Assembly: GCA_030668485.1 (NCBI GenBank)
Contig: DAOUTW010000040.1
Span: forward strand, 1 to 40,851
DNA: 40,851 bases
Direction: 5' to 3'
DNA from: Candidatus Zixiibacteriota bacterium
GTDB taxonomy: Bacteria; Zixibacteria; MSB-5A5; GN15; JAAZOE01
Shown here: in pieces, positions 40,079 to 40,851 of the stretch
Position numbering within the stretch: position 1 is the first letter of the stretch
How the letters are laid out: the number at the start of each line of letters is the position of its first letter
Notes under the pieces: model-generated
The model's input: the letters and a program-made list of their open reading frames with translations, nothing else
Database searches by the model: none
Told to the model about the DNA's origin: nothing
Made by a program: the position numbers and the translations under genes

Positions 40079-40420
40079 CGGATGACCAGAATATGAGTCG
40101 GAAACACCCCCTTTTTAGACCCAAAACACCCTTTTTAAGCACAAAAAATGGCTTAAAATGGCTTAGAATGGGTTCGATAAAAAAGTTATGTTGTTGCCGC
40201 ACAACGACAAGGTGGCTTTGTTCCCTCATTTTTGCATATTTGCCGGGTTTTCCCTCCATTTGGGGCCTTTTCGGTCTGTTATTTCTAATGTTTTCTTTCA
40301 TAGATATACCTTTCTCTTTCAGGTTCACTTAACAGGATTGCATCGGGATTAACAGCGATTCTATGTTGATTTTGTAGTTTGTAAAGCGCGATCAGGGATA
40401 GTTTCGTGATTGATCAGAAA

Positions 40421-40439
40421 CCCGGAGCAAAGCTCCGGG
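40421..40439. repeat. Short palindrome
   Basis: CCCGGAG-CAAAG-CTCCGGG, a perfect 7-base-pair stem with 5-base loop and no T-run. Confidence 0.5.
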
Positions 40440-40486
40440 CCACGCTCCCAATAATCCGCCGAGAACACGAAATCATCCTATCCATA

Positions 40487-40538
40487 GATTGCTTCGTCAC
40501 TCGATCCGCCATCGGCGTCACTTGTTCCTCGCAATGAC
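40487..40538. repeat. Dispersed repeat of the ATTGCTTCGTC...CTCGCAATGAC class
   Basis: GATTGCTTCGTCACTC at the left and GTTCCTCGCAATGAC at the right, with inverted ATTGC/GCAAT ends. This resembles a widespread bacterial intergenic repeat that, when translated, gives peptides like CHCEERSDEAI (here GHCEEQ and SSDEAIYG are readable). About 20 bases are inserted in the middle relative to the short form I know. Confidence 0.65.
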
Positions 40539-40570
40539 CGGCAAAGGCCGGTTTTTGGCTGTCGCGGTGG
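40537..40570. repeat. Further copy of the palindrome + GGCTGTCGCGGTGG repeat
   Basis: ACCGGC-AAAG-GCCGGT (40537-40552) followed by TTTTGGCTGTCGCGGTGG (40553-40570), the same tail as the cluster at 39965-40078, about 0.5 kb away. Confidence 0.75.
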
Positions 40571-40657
40571 ATAATCTGAATTAATTGCCATAGTAAACGC
40601 TGGGGCAGACGAGGGCGTCTGCCGCCCACAGGATATGGAGCAATAGTATTTTAAGAA

Positions 40658-40699
40658 ACGGCAGGTCACAATTCGCCAGGGCGAATCAAGACCTGCCGT
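40658..40699. repeat. Nested 42-base palindrome
   Basis: Outer arms ACGGCAGGTC (40658-40667) and GACCTGCCGT (40690-40699) are perfect complements. Inner arms ATTCGCC and GGCGAAT (40671-40677, 40680-40686) also pair, separated by a symmetrical 3-by-3 internal loop. It is probably a REP or MITE-like mobile palindrome. Confidence 0.7.
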
Positions 40700-40754
40700 A
40701 ACGATTTTAAAGTGTTTGAAAGAAGATGGATTCGCTAAATTCACAAACGAAGTG

Positions 40755-40775
40755 CAACACCTGTATAAGGTGTTG
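40755..40775 (+). promoter_or_regulatory. Hairpin covering the transposase ribosome site
   Basis: CAACACCT-GTATA-AGGTGTTG is a perfect 8-base-pair hairpin ending three bases before the ATG. The only Shine-Dalgarno-like sequence (AAGG, 40767-40770) sits at the loop edge and in the right arm, so it would be masked in a read-through transcript. Confidence 0.5.
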
Positions 40776-40777
40776 TT

Positions 40778-40851
40778 ATGGGAGAAAAATATAATCACCT
40801 CACGATTGAAGAACGATGTGAAATTGCCCGATTACGTACCGCGGGAAAATC
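40778..40851 (+). CDS. IS30-family transposase, N-terminal fragment
   Basis: 24 codons before the window ends, reading EKYNHLTIEERCEIARLR followed by TAGKS. The pattern YNHLTxEERxEIxxLxxxGxS is the N-terminal helix-turn-helix (HTH_38) of IS30 transposases. The start ATG lies just after the hairpin. Whether the remaining gene is intact cannot be seen. Confidence 0.85.
   Translation, partial: MGEKYNHLTIEERCEIARLRTAGK

Larger units (their letters stand above)
39746..40777. other. Gene-poor, repeat-dense region before the IS30 element
   Basis: About 1.03 kb. Apart from a promoter for the receiver gene it holds several classes of palindromic repeat, listed separately. A 134-codon minus-strand frame (39924-40328) crosses these repeats and is probably not a true gene. 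Confidence 0.65.
40741..40851 (+). mobile_element. Left end of an IS30-family insertion sequence (cut by window edge)
   Basis: The transposase start (40778) is preceded by AAGTGCAACACC-type DNA like the terminal region of IS30 elements. The exact left inverted repeat cannot be fixed without the right end; the outer boundary given is approximate. Confidence 0.65.

Noticed and set aside
39924-40328. 134-codon minus-strand frame
   Set aside because: It runs through three palindromic repeat units (reading QSGFCH and KSGFCH) and has no recognisable domain. A possible ribosome site before an internal ATG (40301) keeps a short basic peptide possible, but the full frame looks like translated repeat DNA.
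40478-40798. 106-codon minus-strand frame
   Set aside because: Translation of the dispersed ATTGCTTCGTC repeat, the nested palindrome and the IS end; a well-known source of false genes.

Overview
The window reads as a chromosomal segment of a Gram-negative bacterium of the FCB superphylum. A candidate lineage such as Zixibacteria fits best, but that name is an inference. Supporting features are a complete Tol-Pal envelope system, a secreted peptidase ending in the NFPNPFNPST-type C-terminal sorting/FlgD-like domain usual in FCB bacteria, and many fibronectin-III proteins. Several sigma70-type promoters (TTGACA/TATAAT-like) are also recognisable. I see no rRNA, tRNA or CRISPR.

Layout. 1-5.9 kb (minus strand): the 5' part of a malic enzyme gene fused to a phosphotransacetylase-like domain, then a tight operon HNH endonuclease - trpS - scpA - scpB - rluB. 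6.1-9.05 kb (plus): a large secreted M28 metallopeptidase. 9.2-13.1 kb (minus): a three-gene operon with a GlmL/MutL-type ASKHA ATPase, a signal-anchored membrane protein and a conserved barrel-sandwich protein, with no mutase subunits beside it. 13.5-18.7 kb (plus): tolQ-tolR-tolA-tolB-pal-cpoB plus one unknown gene. 18.8-22.2 kb (minus): pyruvate phosphate dikinase with a lysine-rich tail, and a small basic protein.

22.76-33.46 kb (minus) is the most remarkable part: twelve consecutive membrane-protein genes that resolve into three paralogous copies of one four-gene cassette, A-B-C-D. A is a fibronectin-III protein with a large conserved cytoplasmic domain. B is a six-helix membrane protein. 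C is a membrane-anchored protein whose alpha/beta domain is probably periplasmic. D is a five- to seven-helix membrane protein. Genes overlap or nearly touch, a good promoter precedes the first gene, and a strong terminator follows the last. I do not recognise a function. The arrangement predicts three parallel versions of a membrane complex, or one hetero-oligomeric complex built from paralogues. I regard it as the candidate undescribed system here.

33.7-39.7 kb (minus): single genes and small units, comprising a Tat-motif metallophosphoesterase, a 47-residue membrane miniprotein, an ornithine-type aminotransferase, a lipoprotein of the purple-acid-phosphatase type, a GNAT acetyltransferase, a TerB-like protein and a stand-alone receiver domain. 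39.75-40.85 kb is a repeat-dense, gene-poor stretch with several classes of palindromic repeat. It ends in the left end of an IS30-family insertion sequence cut by the window edge.
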